DNA of 64,000 nt from Brevundimonas sp. G8 (GTDB lineage Bacteria; Pseudomonadota; Alphaproteobacteria; Caulobacterales; Caulobacteraceae): positions 681,733-745,732 of the forward strand of contig NZ_LR732816.1 of assembly GCF_902506205.1 (NCBI RefSeq), written 5' to 3'. The position numbers and the translations under genes were made by a program. Of this stretch, positions 43,347 through 51,189 are shown one piece after another. Each line of letters opens with the position of its first letter. Position 1 is the first letter of the stretch. A model generated the notes under the pieces. It worked only from the letters and a program-made list of their open reading frames with translations, was not told the DNA's origin and ran no database searches.

Positions 43347-44135
43347 TCAAACGTAGTTTTCGCCCAGATACACCCGGCGCACTTCGGCGTCGTGGACCGC
43401 CTCGTCCGACGTCCCTTCGAACAGCACGGCGCCGTTCGAGATGATCGAGACGCGGTCGGTGATGTCCAGGGTCTCGCGCACATTATGGTCGGTGATCAGC
43501 ACGCCGATGCCTTGGCTGGCCAGGTAGCGGATCACGGTGCGGATGTCGGCGATGGCCAGGGGATCGATGCCGGCGAAGGGTTCGTCCAGCAGCATGAAGG
43601 ACGGCCGGCCCGCCAGCGCGCGTGCAATCTCGACCCGCCGACGCTCGCCGCCCGACAGGGCCGTGGCCCCAGCATGGCGCAGGTGGTCGATATGCAGTTC
43701 GTTCAGCAGCCGATCGGTCTCGGCGCGGATCTGGTCGCGGGGATAGTTCAGCTCGACCACCGCCTTGACGTTCTGCTCGACCGTCATGCCGCGGAAGATC
43801 GAGGCTTCCTGCGCCAGATAGCCCAGGCCCATGCGGCTGCGCTGGTACATCGGCTGGCCGGTGATGTCCTCACCGTCCAGCCAGATCGTGCCCGAGTCCG
43901 GCGGGATCAGGCCGGTGATCATGTAGAAACAGGTGGTCTTGCCCGCGCCGTTGGGACCCAGCAGGCCCGCGACCTCGCCCCGCTGCACCGTCAGGGACAC
44001 GTCACGCACCACCTGACGCGGCCCGAACGACCGGGCGAGGTTCAGCACCCGCAGACCCTTTTCCGCAGGCGAAACGACGGGCGCCAGTTGGGGCCGGTCG
44101 TCCAGGTTCAGGGCTGACAGTTCCTTGCGCGCCAA
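43347..44135 (-). CDS. lptB: LPS export ABC transporter ATPase LptB
   Basis: Cytoplasmic ATPase powering lipopolysaccharide transport through LptFGC-A-D. The 262-residue protein has Walker A GPNGAGKT (60-67), Q-loop, signature LSGGERRRVEIARAL, Walker B FMLLDEPFAGIDP and the H-loop His in LITDHNVRETL, all of LptB type. About 25 extra N-terminal residues precede the conserved start (LRVLNLARSFG). Follows lptA by 27 bases. Confidence 0.96.
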   Translation of the reverse strand: MARKELSALNLDDRPQLAPVVSPAEKGLRVLNLARSFGPRQVVRDVSLTVQRGEVAGLLGPNGAGKTTCFYMITGLIPPDSGTIWLDGEDITGQPMYQRSRMGLGYLAQEASIFRGMTVEQNVKAVVELNYPRDQIRAETDRLLNELHIDHLRHAGATALSGGERRRVEIARALAGRPSFMLLDEPFAGIDPLAIADIRTVIRYLASQGIGVLITDHNVRETLDITDRVSIISNGAVLFEGTSDEAVHDAEVRRVYLGENYV

Positions 44136-44162
44136 ATGCTCAGGTCCAGACGGCCGACGGCC

Positions 44163-44651
44163 TCAGTTTGCGTTGGGGTAGAAGACGCCCTGCACGCGGC
44201 TTCCGGCGGCGCCGCGCGGCGCACCATCCATGCGGGCGGCTTCGGTGTTGATATTATAGACCAGGCGCGAGCCGGTCAGGACGTTCTTGCCCTGGGTCAG
44301 GACGACATTCCCCGTCACCACGATCTCGCCATTGCCCAGATTATAGACGGCGCGGTCGCCGCGCATCGACTGGTCCGGGGTCACGAAATAGACGGTCCCG
44401 GCCGCTTCCGCCCGTTGCAGGTCGCCGCCCTCGCCGCTGACCAGGGTCAGGGTGTCCGCGCGGAAACGGTTGCCGCCCTGCGTCGCCTCGGCCCGGCCTC
44501 TCAGGATGATGCGGTTGGGGCCATATTCGACCGAGTCCGCGCCATAGGCCACGGGCTGGTTGCCCGTTTGCGATTGCGCGTCGCCGACGGCCGGCAGGGC
44601 CACGATCGTCACGACGGCGACCGCCGCCAAAGCCTTTGAAATCTTCGTCAT
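44163..44651 (-). CDS. lptA: LPS transport periplasmic protein LptA (OstA-like)
   Basis: A 162-residue periplasmic bridge protein with signal peptide (MTKISKALAAVAVVTIVALPAVGDAQS) and the OstA-like beta-jellyroll core: PNRIILRGRAEATQGGNRFRADTLTL, GTVYFVTPDQSMRGDRAVYNL and VVTGNVVLTQGKNVLTGSRLVYNI. An ATG at 44657 overlaps the lptC stop as ATGA and is the alternative start; GGCGGA favours 44651. Translationally coupled to lptC. Confidence 0.93.
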   Translation of the reverse strand: MTKISKALAAVAVVTIVALPAVGDAQSQTGNQPVAYGADSVEYGPNRIILRGRAEATQGGNRFRADTLTLVSGEGGDLQRAEAAGTVYFVTPDQSMRGDRAVYNLGNGEIVVTGNVVLTQGKNVLTGSRLVYNINTEAARMDGAPRGAAGSRVQGVFYPNAN

Positions 44652-44653
44652 GA

Positions 44654-45313
44654 TCATCCGCCAGACCCCTTGGGCGTCAGCACGCCCATCACCTTGTTGT
44701 CGCCCGCGCCGTCGAAGACGACGCGCTGTCCCTGATCATAGATCGCATAGGACGATGCGTTGATGGTTCCAATAGGGCCGGAACCCTGAACGCCCTTTGA
44801 ACCGGTGACGTTTCCGGTCGAGGTGTCGACCACCGCCTCGGGCGTGGTCAGGACGAAACCGGTGCCGCCGTCCGAAATCCGCACGTTCGGACCGATGGTC
44901 ACCGTCTTGGCCTGCTCGTTGTATGTGCCGCCGTCGGCGGTCAGCTCGGTCACCTTGCGTCCGCCCAGGTTCAGCTTCAGCGCCGGGCCGATCAGGCGGA
45001 AATGGCCGGTCGCCGGATCGCGCACCGCCCCTTGGGCGCCGACGGTGAAGGCGCGGCCCTGGGCGTCCTGGCCGTGGAACAGGGGTGCGTCCAGGCGAAC
45101 TTCCTGGCTCTGGCTGGCCTTGCGCTCCACACCCGACATCACGGTGCGGAAGACGGTCCAGGTCAGGGCGCCGCCCGCCAGCACCAGGATGACGATCGGC
45201 AGCACCCGACGCAGCAGCTTGACCCGCCGCGAGCGCGCACGCCAGCGGGCGCCGGCCAGGGCGACCCTGGCCTCGTCGGCCTCGATGCGGGACTGTTCGC
45301 CGGGTTCGGTCAA
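44654..45313 (-). CDS. lptC: LPS export ABC transporter periplasmic protein LptC
   Basis: A 219-residue bitopic protein with one membrane helix (about 35-57) and a periplasmic LptC/OstA-type beta domain (VRLDAPLFHGQDAQGRAFTVGAQGAVRD, DGGTGFVLTTPEAVVDTSTGNVTG). It takes lipopolysaccharide from LptFG and hands it to LptA. N-terminal 30 residues are charged and cytoplasmic. It overlaps lptA and follows the RNase D gene by only seven bases, so the whole set is one operon. Confidence 0.92.
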   Translation of the reverse strand: MTEPGEQSRIEADEARVALAGARWRARSRRVKLLRRVLPIVILVLAGGALTWTVFRTVMSGVERKASQSQEVRLDAPLFHGQDAQGRAFTVGAQGAVRDPATGHFRLIGPALKLNLGGRKVTELTADGGTYNEQAKTVTIGPNVRISDGGTGFVLTTPEAVVDTSTGNVTGSKGVQGSGPIGTINASSYAIYDQGQRVVFDGAGDNKVMGVLTPKGSGG

Positions 45314-45320
45314 GCGCGCC

Positions 45321-45935
45321 TCAGCTATGGGCGAAGATGTCGATCTCGTCCCAGCCGGCGAGATCGAGCGCCGAACGGGTCGGCAGGAAGTCGAAACATT
45401 TGGCCGCCAGCTCGGCGCGCCCCTCGCGCGCCAGCATCAGGTCCAGCTTGGCCTTGGCCGCATGCAGATAAAGGACGTCCGAAGCGGCGTAATCTAGCTG
45501 CGCCTGGGTCAGTGTTTCCGCGCCCCAGTCCGACGACTGCTGGGCCTTGGACAGATCCACGCCCACCGTCTCGCGCACCACGTCCTTCAGCCCGTGCCGG
45601 TCGGTATAGGTCCGCGCCAGCTTGGAGGCGATCTTGGTGCAATAGACAGGCCGCGTCTCGACACCGAGGTGCAACAGGAACATGCCGATGTCGAACCGGC
45701 CGAAGTGGAAGATCTTGGTCACCGCCGGATCGGTCAGCACCCGCTTCAGGTTCGGACAATCATAGTCCGGTCGTCTCATCCGCACGACATGGGCGTTCCC
45801 GTCGCCGGACGACAGCTGCACCACGCACAGCGGATCGCGGCGGAAGCGCAGGCCCATGGTCTCGGAATCGATGGCGACTTCGGGCCCCAGGTCCAGGTCG
45901 TCGGGCAGGTCGCCCTCGTGCAGGTAAACGGTCAT
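45321..45935 (-). CDS. rnd: Ribonuclease D-like 3'-5' exonuclease
   Basis: A 204-residue DEDDy exonuclease domain without the C-terminal HRDC domains of E. coli RNase D, the compact form common in alphaproteobacteria. Exo I: VAIDSETMGL; Exo II: FHFGRFDIGML; Exo III: LDYAASDVLYL with the catalytic Tyr. It trims structured RNA 3' ends. The start at 45935 (MTVYLHEGDLPDD) is conserved in the family; the longer frame runs through the tRNA-Leu terminator and gene and is rejected. Confidence 0.92.
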   Translation of the reverse strand: MTVYLHEGDLPDDLDLGPEVAIDSETMGLRFRRDPLCVVQLSSGDGNAHVVRMRRPDYDCPNLKRVLTDPAVTKIFHFGRFDIGMFLLHLGVETRPVYCTKIASKLARTYTDRHGLKDVVRETVGVDLSKAQQSSDWGAETLTQAQLDYAASDVLYLHAAKAKLDLMLAREGRAELAAKCFDFLPTRSALDLAGWDEIDIFAHS

Positions 45936-45998
45936 GCTCTGGCTCTTACACGGCGAACGCGGCGGGCGAAACGGGCAAGCTTGGGCGCTGAAACAACA

Positions 45999-46028
45999 AC
46001 GGCGTCGTGTCCAAGGACACGACGCCGT
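45999..46028 (-). terminator. Intrinsic terminator of tRNA-Leu
   Basis: Perfect 14-bp arms (ACGGCGTCGTGTCC and its complement) flank a two-base centre, followed on the minus strand by TTGTTGTTT. It lies 9 bases past the tRNA 3' end. Confidence 0.88.
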
Positions 46029-46036
46029 CTGAAAGA

Positions 46037-46123
<87 letters not shown>

Positions 46124-46347
46124 CCCGTCGGCAGCGCCTTGCGGCGTTTCCATCGGGAAGGCGCGGACCTCTAAGGGAGGCTCCGGGCGGGGTCAACAAG
46201 GATTTTTCTCGCCATGTCGTTTTATTCCGCAAGCGGCGCTTCAAGCCTTGCCGCATAGCCTTTCGGACCCGCGTTCAACGGAGACTTAACGTCCGCTAAG
46301 CCTCTTTTCTAACCCCGTCTTGAGGTTGGGCCGCCTAGAAGCGCCCC

Positions 46348-47202
46348 ATGGCGGACCCGTCCCTCAGCCCCCAAACGCCCGAACGCCGCGCCAAGCCGCG
46401 CGCGCCATTCCGCCAGCGCCGCCGCGCCCACGAGCGCGTGCGTATGCTCGGTCAGCCGGTCGATCTGGTGAAGCCGGAAGAGGTTCTGCACCATGTGCAG
46501 CAGGCGGTGCTTCAGGGCGAGAAGAGCCTGATCGCCAATCACAATCTGCACAGCCTGTATCTGATCCAGAAACGCCCCGAGCTGGCGGCCTTCTATGATC
46601 GGGCCGACCTGGTCGAGGTCGATTCCACCCCCCTGCTGTGGTTCTCGCGCGCGCTGGGCCTGCACAGCCGGGGCTTTCACCGCTGCACCTATCTGGACTG
46701 GCGCGACCATTTCTGGAGCGTGGCGAACCGCGAGGGCTGGCGCGTCATGTCCATCGGCGGCGCGCCCGGCGTCGGCGACGAGGCGGCCCGGCGGCTGAAG
46801 GCGCGCTATCCCGGCGCCGACATCGCCATCCACCACGGCTTCTTCGACGCCCGTCGCGACGGGCCCGAGAACGCGACGGTTCTCGCTCAGGTGACGGCCT
46901 TCCAGCCCCACATCCTCTTCGTCGGCATGGGGATGCCGCGCCAGGAGCTGTGGATCGCCGACAACTTCGACCGCCTGCCCGATTGCATCATCCTGTCGGT
47001 CGGCGCCGCCTTCGACTATGAGGCGGGCGTCCAGAGCGCGGCCCCGCGCTGGATGGGGCGGGTCGGAATCGAATGGGCCTATCGCCTGTTGCACGACCCC
47101 AAACGGCTGTTCGTCCGCTACTGCGTCGAGCCCTGGACTCTGCTGCCCTTGGCTTTGCGCGACATCCGCGACGCCCGACGCCGCCGGTCTCCCCCCGCCT
47201 GA
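46348..47202 (+). CDS. WecG/TagA/CpsF family glycosyltransferase
   Basis: A 284-residue GT26-family enzyme that adds a sugar such as N-acetylmannosaminuronate, N-acetylmannosamine or glucose to a lipid-linked acceptor. Signatures: ANHNLHSLYLIQ, ADLVEVDSTPLLWFSRALG (catalytic Asp in the D-x-T/S block), VMSIGGAPGVGDEAARRL, and GMGMPRQELWIADN with the conserved PRQE; the C-terminal APRWMGRVGIEWAYRLLHDPKRLFVRYC is typical. The first 30 residues are basic. It heads a rightward cluster with a flavoprotein and a Wza-like exporter, suggesting exopolysaccharide or capsule synthesis. Confidence 0.93.
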   Translation: MADPSLSPQTPERRAKPRAPFRQRRRAHERVRMLGQPVDLVKPEEVLHHVQQAVLQGEKSLIANHNLHSLYLIQKRPELAAFYDRADLVEVDSTPLLWFSRALGLHSRGFHRCTYLDWRDHFWSVANREGWRVMSIGGAPGVGDEAARRLKARYPGADIAIHHGFFDARRDGPENATVLAQVTAFQPHILFVGMGMPRQELWIADNFDRLPDCIILSVGAAFDYEAGVQSAAPRWMGRVGIEWAYRLLHDPKRLFVRYCVEPWTLLPLALRDIRDARRRRSPPA

Positions 47203-47301
47203 TCACTTTATTCCTACTGGTCAGATAGATATTTATCGCCATGATCGGACCCCGCCCGTCGTGTGCTATCGACACGGACGGAAACCGGAACAGGGGCGCG
47301 A

Positions 47302-48633
47302 ATGCCACAGCAGAATGGACCGCATGTCGCCATCGTCGGCGCGGGTTTCAGCGGCCTGCTAACCGCCGTCAATCTGCTGAAGGCCTCTCCACATGTGCGG
47401 GTCACCCTGATCGAACGACGCGGCGTCTTTGGTCCCGGCACGGCCTATGACACCGGCAATCCCGGTCATCTGCTGAACGTCCGTCTGGACAATATGAGCG
47501 CCTTTCCCGACCAGCCGGGGCATCTGGCCGACTGGCTGGCGGAACAGCCGTCGTGGCGCGCCCAGGACGGCTTCATCACCCGCGGCGTCTATGGCGAATA
47601 TCTGCGCTTCCTGCTGGACGAGGCGCTGGACGACGCCCCCGACCGGCTGACCCTGATCGGCGGCGAGGCCCGCTCCATCGATCGCCAGGACGACGGCTGG
47701 CATATCGCTGCCAGCGACGGCGAGATCACGGCCGATCAGGTGGTGCTGGCCCTGGGCAATCTAGAACCCGCCTCGCCCCCCGGCGTCGAGGCCGAGGTTC
47801 GGAACTCTCCCGCCTATGTCGAGAACCCCTGGCGGTTCGATCCCCACTCGGCCGGCGACGCGCGCAACGTCCTGCTGATCGGTTCGGGCCTGACGATGGT
47901 GGATGCGGCCCTGACGCTGCGCCGACCGGGACGCAGGCTGACCGCCCTGTCGCGTCACGGCCTCCTGCCCCGCGCCCACGCCACCGTCCCCCCGGGCACC
48001 TATGCCGGGACCTTTGCCGGCAGCCCCTCCCAGATCCTGAAACAGGTTCGCGCCGCGACGGCGCAGGCCGATTGGCGCGCCGTCTTCGATACGCTGCGCC
48101 ATTCCGCTCGCGACATCTGGCGCGGTTGGTCGCAGGTCGAACGCAGCCGCTTCCTGCGGCACCTTCGCCCGCTGTGGGACGTCCATCGTCACCGCCTGTC
48201 GCCCGGCCCGGCGCGTGACATCCACTCCATGCTGGCCGGCGGCGAGCTGACCATCCTGGCGGGCAAGCTGACCGAGCTGAAGACCACCGACGTGATCGAG
48301 GTTTCCTGGCGTCCGCGCGGGAAGAAACGCGCCATCCGCGACCGCTTCGACCTGGTGGTGAACTGCACCGGCCCGCTGGGCGTGATCTCCAAGAGCACCG
48401 AGCCGATGATCCGCGACATCCTGGACAAGGGTTACGGCCGCCCCGACCCCCTGGGCCTGGGCCTTCAGGTCGACGACGACGGCCGGCTGATGGACGGGGC
48501 GGGCGGACCGGCCAAGGGACTGCACGCCATCGGCCCCCTGACGCGCGGCGCCTTTTGGGAAATGACCGCCGTGCCCGACCTGCGCGGCCAGGCCCGCGAC
48601 CTGGCCCACCGTATTCTGTCGGATCGGTCCTAG
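47302..48633 (+). CDS. FAD/NAD(P)-binding oxidoreductase (NAD_binding_9 type)
   Basis: A 443-residue flavoprotein. HVAIVGAGFSGLLTAVNLL (about 7-25) is the dinucleotide motif; GPGTAYDTGNPGHLLNVRLDNMSAFPD matches the FAD-NAD(P)-binding domain PF13454. A second nucleotide motif is NVLLIGSGLTMVDAALTL (about 190-207), and the end GPLTRGAFWEMTAVPDLR is usual for the family. Members are called hydroxyacylglutathione-like or lysine N-oxygenase-like but most are uncharacterised. The start at 47302 fits a GGGG-type ribosome site. Embedded between two polysaccharide genes; its link to them is unknown. Confidence 0.85.
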   Translation: MPQQNGPHVAIVGAGFSGLLTAVNLLKASPHVRVTLIERRGVFGPGTAYDTGNPGHLLNVRLDNMSAFPDQPGHLADWLAEQPSWRAQDGFITRGVYGEYLRFLLDEALDDAPDRLTLIGGEARSIDRQDDGWHIAASDGEITADQVVLALGNLEPASPPGVEAEVRNSPAYVENPWRFDPHSAGDARNVLLIGSGLTMVDAALTLRRPGRRLTALSRHGLLPRAHATVPPGTYAGTFAGSPSQILKQVRAATAQADWRAVFDTLRHSARDIWRGWSQVERSRFLRHLRPLWDVHRHRLSPGPARDIHSMLAGGELTILAGKLTELKTTDVIEVSWRPRGKKRAIRDRFDLVVNCTGPLGVISKSTEPMIRDILDKGYGRPDPLGLGLQVDDDGRLMDGAGGPAKGLHAIGPLTRGAFWEMTAVPDLRGQARDLAHRILSDRS

Positions 48634-48689
48634 ACCCGAACAACCGACGCGTTTAGCTTCCACACCCAGGAAGTCGGGGAAGGGCTGAC

Positions 48690-49238
48690 ATGCGGCAAGG
48701 ACGGCGCACCGGCATAATCGGCTTGGCCCTCATGGTCGCATTGGCGTTCGCCCTGGCCGGCTTCGCGCCCCAAACGGTCCCGGATTATCGCCTGGCCTCC
48801 GCCGACAAGGTGCGCATCGACGTCTTCGGCGAGGAAGCTCTGGGGGGCGAGTTCGTCGTCAACGCCGAGGGCAAGCTCGCCCTGCCCCTGATCGGCGAAA
48901 TCCAGGCCGCCGGCCTGACGGTCGCCCAGCTTCAGGACGCCGTCGCCCAGGCCCTGCGCCAAGGCTATCTGAACCAGCCCCGCGTCACCGCCCATGTGAT
49001 GGCATATCGCCCCATCTACATCCTGGGCGAGGTCAATCGGCCGGGCGAATACCCCTATGTCCCGGACCTGACGGCCCTGAACGCCGTGGCGACGGCCCAG
49101 GGCTTCACCTACCGCGCCAACACCCGCCGCATCTTCGTGCGCCGCGCAGGCTCGCAGACCGAAGAGCCCCAGCCGCTGACCGCCGACACGCGCGTCTCGC
49201 CCGGCGACACCCTGCGGATCGGCGAGCGGTATTTCTGA
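48690..49238 (+). CDS. Polysaccharide biosynthesis/export protein (Wza-like, SLBB)
   Basis: A 182-residue exported protein. An N-terminal hydrophobic segment (about 8-27) is followed by a poly_export domain (YRLASADKVRIDVFGEEALGGEFVVNAEGKLALPLIGEIQAAG) and an SLBB domain (IYILGEVNRPGEYPYVPDLTALNAVATAQGFTYRAN). No lipobox Cys is present, unlike E. coli Wza, so anchoring differs. Such small Wza proteins form or gate the periplasmic/outer membrane channel for exopolysaccharide. Third gene of the cluster. Confidence 0.92.
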   Translation: MRQGRRTGIIGLALMVALAFALAGFAPQTVPDYRLASADKVRIDVFGEEALGGEFVVNAEGKLALPLIGEIQAAGLTVAQLQDAVAQALRQGYLNQPRVTAHVMAYRPIYILGEVNRPGEYPYVPDLTALNAVATAQGFTYRANTRRIFVRRAGSQTEEPQPLTADTRVSPGDTLRIGERYF

Positions 49239-49270
49239 CGTTCAGTCCGTCCGCCCCTCACCCCAATCGT

Positions 49271-49378
49271 CGTCATCCTAGGCCTTGTGCCTAGGATCCA
49301 GAATCCCGGTGGTGGACGGAGGGTGCGCAGCCTTCGACATCGAGCGCATGGATCCTAGGCACAAGGCCTAGGATGACG
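49271..49378. repeat. Family A palindromic repeat, copy 3
   Basis: CGTCATCCTAGGCCTTGTGCC at one end and GGCACAAGGCCTAGGATGACG at the other are exact inverted repeats; the 108-bp element contains the same AGGATCCAGA(A/C)TCCCGG block as copies 1 and 2. It lies between the convergent Wza-like and fliE genes. Confidence 0.78.
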
Positions 49379-49428
49379 GGCTTGAAATGGAGATGTCTTT
49401 CAAGAAGCGCCGCGAGAGCGCGACGCCC

Positions 49429-49731
49429 TCAGATCGGCATCGCCATGATTTCCTTGTAGGCGGAAATCACCTGGTCGCGCACCGAGATCACCGTCTCCAA
49501 CGACGCCTCGGCCGAACTCAGCGCCGTGACCACATCGATCAGATTGCCTTGGCCCTGAACCGACTTCGTCATCTGGGTTTCGGCCGCGCGCGACTGCTGG
49601 GTCATGTCGGTCATGGCGTTCTTGACCAGGTCGGCGAAGCCGCCGTCGCCTGCGCCCGGCGCTTGCGCTGCTGTAGGCATGGCGCCGCCCTGGACGGCGG
49701 CATAGGCCTTGGCGGCCATCATCGGGTTCAT
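49429..49731 (-). CDS. fliE: Flagellar hook-basal body protein FliE
   Basis: A 100-residue FliE that joins the MS ring to the proximal rod. C-terminal SSAEASLETVISVRDQVISAYKEIMAMPI is the conserved signature, and FADLVKNAMTDMTQQSRAAE the upstream helix. Third gene of the flgB-flgC-fliE operon; starts 10 bases after flgC. Confidence 0.95.
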   Translation of the reverse strand: MNPMMAAKAYAAVQGGAMPTAAQAPGAGDGGFADLVKNAMTDMTQQSRAAETQMTKSVQGQGNLIDVVTALSSAEASLETVISVRDQVISAYKEIMAMPI

Positions 49732-49741
49732 GGCCTAGTCC

Positions 49742-50161
49742 TCAGCGTTTGATGATGTCGAGCGTGCGGCTGTCCATCGACCGCGCCGTCTCGATGACGT
49801 TCAGATTGGCTTCGTAGGCGCGCTGCGCCTCGCGCATGTCCATCGCCTCGACCAGAGTGTCCACGTTCGGCCGCATCACATAGCCCTGGGCGTTCGCGGC
49901 CGGGTGCGACGGGTCGTAGTCCATCTTGAAGTCGCCCTGGTCGGGCCGGACCTCGGCCAGGGTGACGCCTGTCGCGCCATCGACCTCGCGCGCCTGGAAG
50001 ACGGGGATCTGGCGGCGATAGGGCTCGCCGCCCGGCGTGCGGGCCGTCGACTGGGCGTTGGCGATGTTCTCGGCGATGACGCGCATGCGCGACTGCTGGG
50101 CCTTCAGGGCCGAGGCCGCCACGGCCATGGTGCTGTTCGAGGGCGCGATAGGATCAGGCAT
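49742..50161 (-). CDS. flgC: Flagellar basal-body rod protein FlgC
   Basis: A 139-residue proximal rod protein. N-terminal ALKAQQSRMRVIAENIANAQST is the rod/hook motif (ANxxS/T) and C-terminal AMDMREAQRAYEANLNVIETARSMDSRTLDIIKR the coiled-coil partner that forms the axial core. Second gene of the operon, 25 bases after flgB. Confidence 0.96.
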   Translation of the reverse strand: MPDPIAPSNSTMAVAASALKAQQSRMRVIAENIANAQSTARTPGGEPYRRQIPVFQAREVDGATGVTLAEVRPDQGDFKMDYDPSHPAANAQGYVMRPNVDTLVEAMDMREAQRAYEANLNVIETARSMDSRTLDIIKR

Positions 50162-50186
50162 TTATCAGTCCTTCTCAGCCACGGGC

Positions 50187-50591
50187 TCAGCCGCCGGGCC
50201 GCTTGGCGGCCATGCGGATCATGGACATGGATTTCTGGTAGAAGCCGATGGCGGCGTCATAGGCCATGCGGCTCTCGGCCATCTTCAGCATCTGCTCCTC
50301 GACCACGACCGAGTTGCCGTCCAGCGTGGTCTCGGAATCGGGCGACTTGGTCGGATCGAACCGCACCGGCGACCCTGCCGGCGCGATATGGGCGGCGTTG
50401 GTGCGCACCATCTGCAGCCCCCCGCCCGACCGCATGGCGGCGGCGAAGTCGGTCGGCTGCTTCAGGTCGCGACCGACGAAGCCGGGCGTATCGGCGTTGG
50501 CGACGTTCTCGGCGATCACCCGCTGGCGCTCGTCCAGCCAGCCCAGCCGGCCCTTGATCTGCCCCAGCAGTGGTATGTCGGCGACGCCCAT
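50187..50591 (-). CDS. flgB: Flagellar basal-body rod protein FlgB
   Basis: A 134-residue proximal rod protein; LDERQRVIAENVANADTPGFVGRDL is the N-terminal rod motif, with VEEQMLKMAESRMAYDAAIGFYQKSMSMIRMA at the C-terminus. First gene of the operon, divergent from fliO across about 140 bases that contain TTAA-type sites. In Caulobacter this class of gene responds to CtrA or sigma-54; I could not place a convincing GG-N10-GC site. Confidence 0.95.
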   Translation of the reverse strand: MGVADIPLLGQIKGRLGWLDERQRVIAENVANADTPGFVGRDLKQPTDFAAAMRSGGGLQMVRTNAAHIAPAGSPVRFDPTKSPDSETTLDGNSVVVEEQMLKMAESRMAYDAAIGFYQKSMSMIRMAAKRPGG

Positions 50592-50648
50592 GGCGATCTC
50601 CCGTGCGACGCGGATGCGCGCGATCGGCAGAAAATGCCGCCTCCATGG

Positions 50649-50692
50649 TTAATAACCCCTTATCTCAACGCCTCGTTAACCGTGGTGGTTAA
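50649..50692. promoter_or_regulatory. CtrA-like TTAA sites between flgB and fliO
   Basis: TTAA-N7-TTAT at 50649-50663 differs by one base from TTAA-N7-TTAA. A GTTAAC...GTTAAC pair follows (TTAA at 50676 and 50689, nine bases between). Placement between divergent early flagellar operons is where CtrA acts in Caulobacter. Motif-based inference only. Confidence 0.45.
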
Positions 50693-50734
50693 CAGTTGTC
50701 CCCTAAGCGCCGACTGCGCGGGGCCTTGCAGCGT

Positions 50735-51010
50735 ATGAATTTCCTCGATCTCGTCCGGGCGGTCTTCGGCCTGGCCTTCACCCTCGGCCTGATCGGGATC
50801 GTGGCTTGGGCCGCGCGTCGCTATGCGCCCCAGCTCATGGCCAAGCTCAGCGCCGAACGCGGCGCCCGCCGGCTTCAGGTGGTCGAGACCCTGGTCCTGG
50901 ACCCCGCCCGCCGCCTGGTCCTGGTCCGCGTCGATGACGAGGAACGGCTGATCCTGCTGGGCGAAGGCCGCGAACTGATCGAGCCGCGCCAGCAGGGGTC
51001 CGACAAATGA
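50735..51010 (+). CDS. fliO: Flagellar biosynthesis protein FliO/MopB family
   Basis: A 91-residue protein with one membrane helix (about 10-28) and a short cytoplasmic domain (QVVETLVLDPARRLVLVRVDDEERLILLG) of the FliO family, the assembly factor for the FliP ring of the export gate. MNFLDLVRAVFG is the natural start. The stop overlaps an ATG (ATGA at 51007) that was probably the original fliP start before a repeat entered the junction. Confidence 0.88.
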   Translation: MNFLDLVRAVFGLAFTLGLIGIVAWAARRYAPQLMAKLSAERGARRLQVVETLVLDPARRLVLVRVDDEERLILLGEGRELIEPRQQGSDK

Positions 51011-51027
51011 GCGGCCGTAACACCCGT

Positions 51028-51189
51028 CCCCCTCCCCGCTCCGGGGAGGGTCGTCGCGCAGCGACGGGGTGGGGGCGGCTTGGCAAGGCCGCACTGCTGG
51101 ATACAGGAAAGATCGGTGGGGCGTCGCCTTGCCCTCCCCACCCGACCTCGCTCCGCTCGGCCACCCTCCCCCGCAGGGGGAGGGAGAAG
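51028..51189. repeat. Family B repeat inserted at the fliO-fliP junction
   Basis: CCGCTCCGGGGAGGGTCGTCG-CGCAGCGACGGGGTGGGGG at the left and CCCACCCGACC...GGCCACCCTCCCCCGCAGGGGGAGGGAGAA at the right match the proBA-downstream element in layout. It is open in the fliP frame with no stop and ends in GGGGGAGGGAGAAG, directly before a GTG. Confidence 0.75.

Noticed and set aside
50592-50660. A sigma-54 promoter for flgB
   Set aside because: GG and GC elements are present in GGCGGCATTTTCTGC but their spacing is eleven, not ten, and the flanking consensus is poor.
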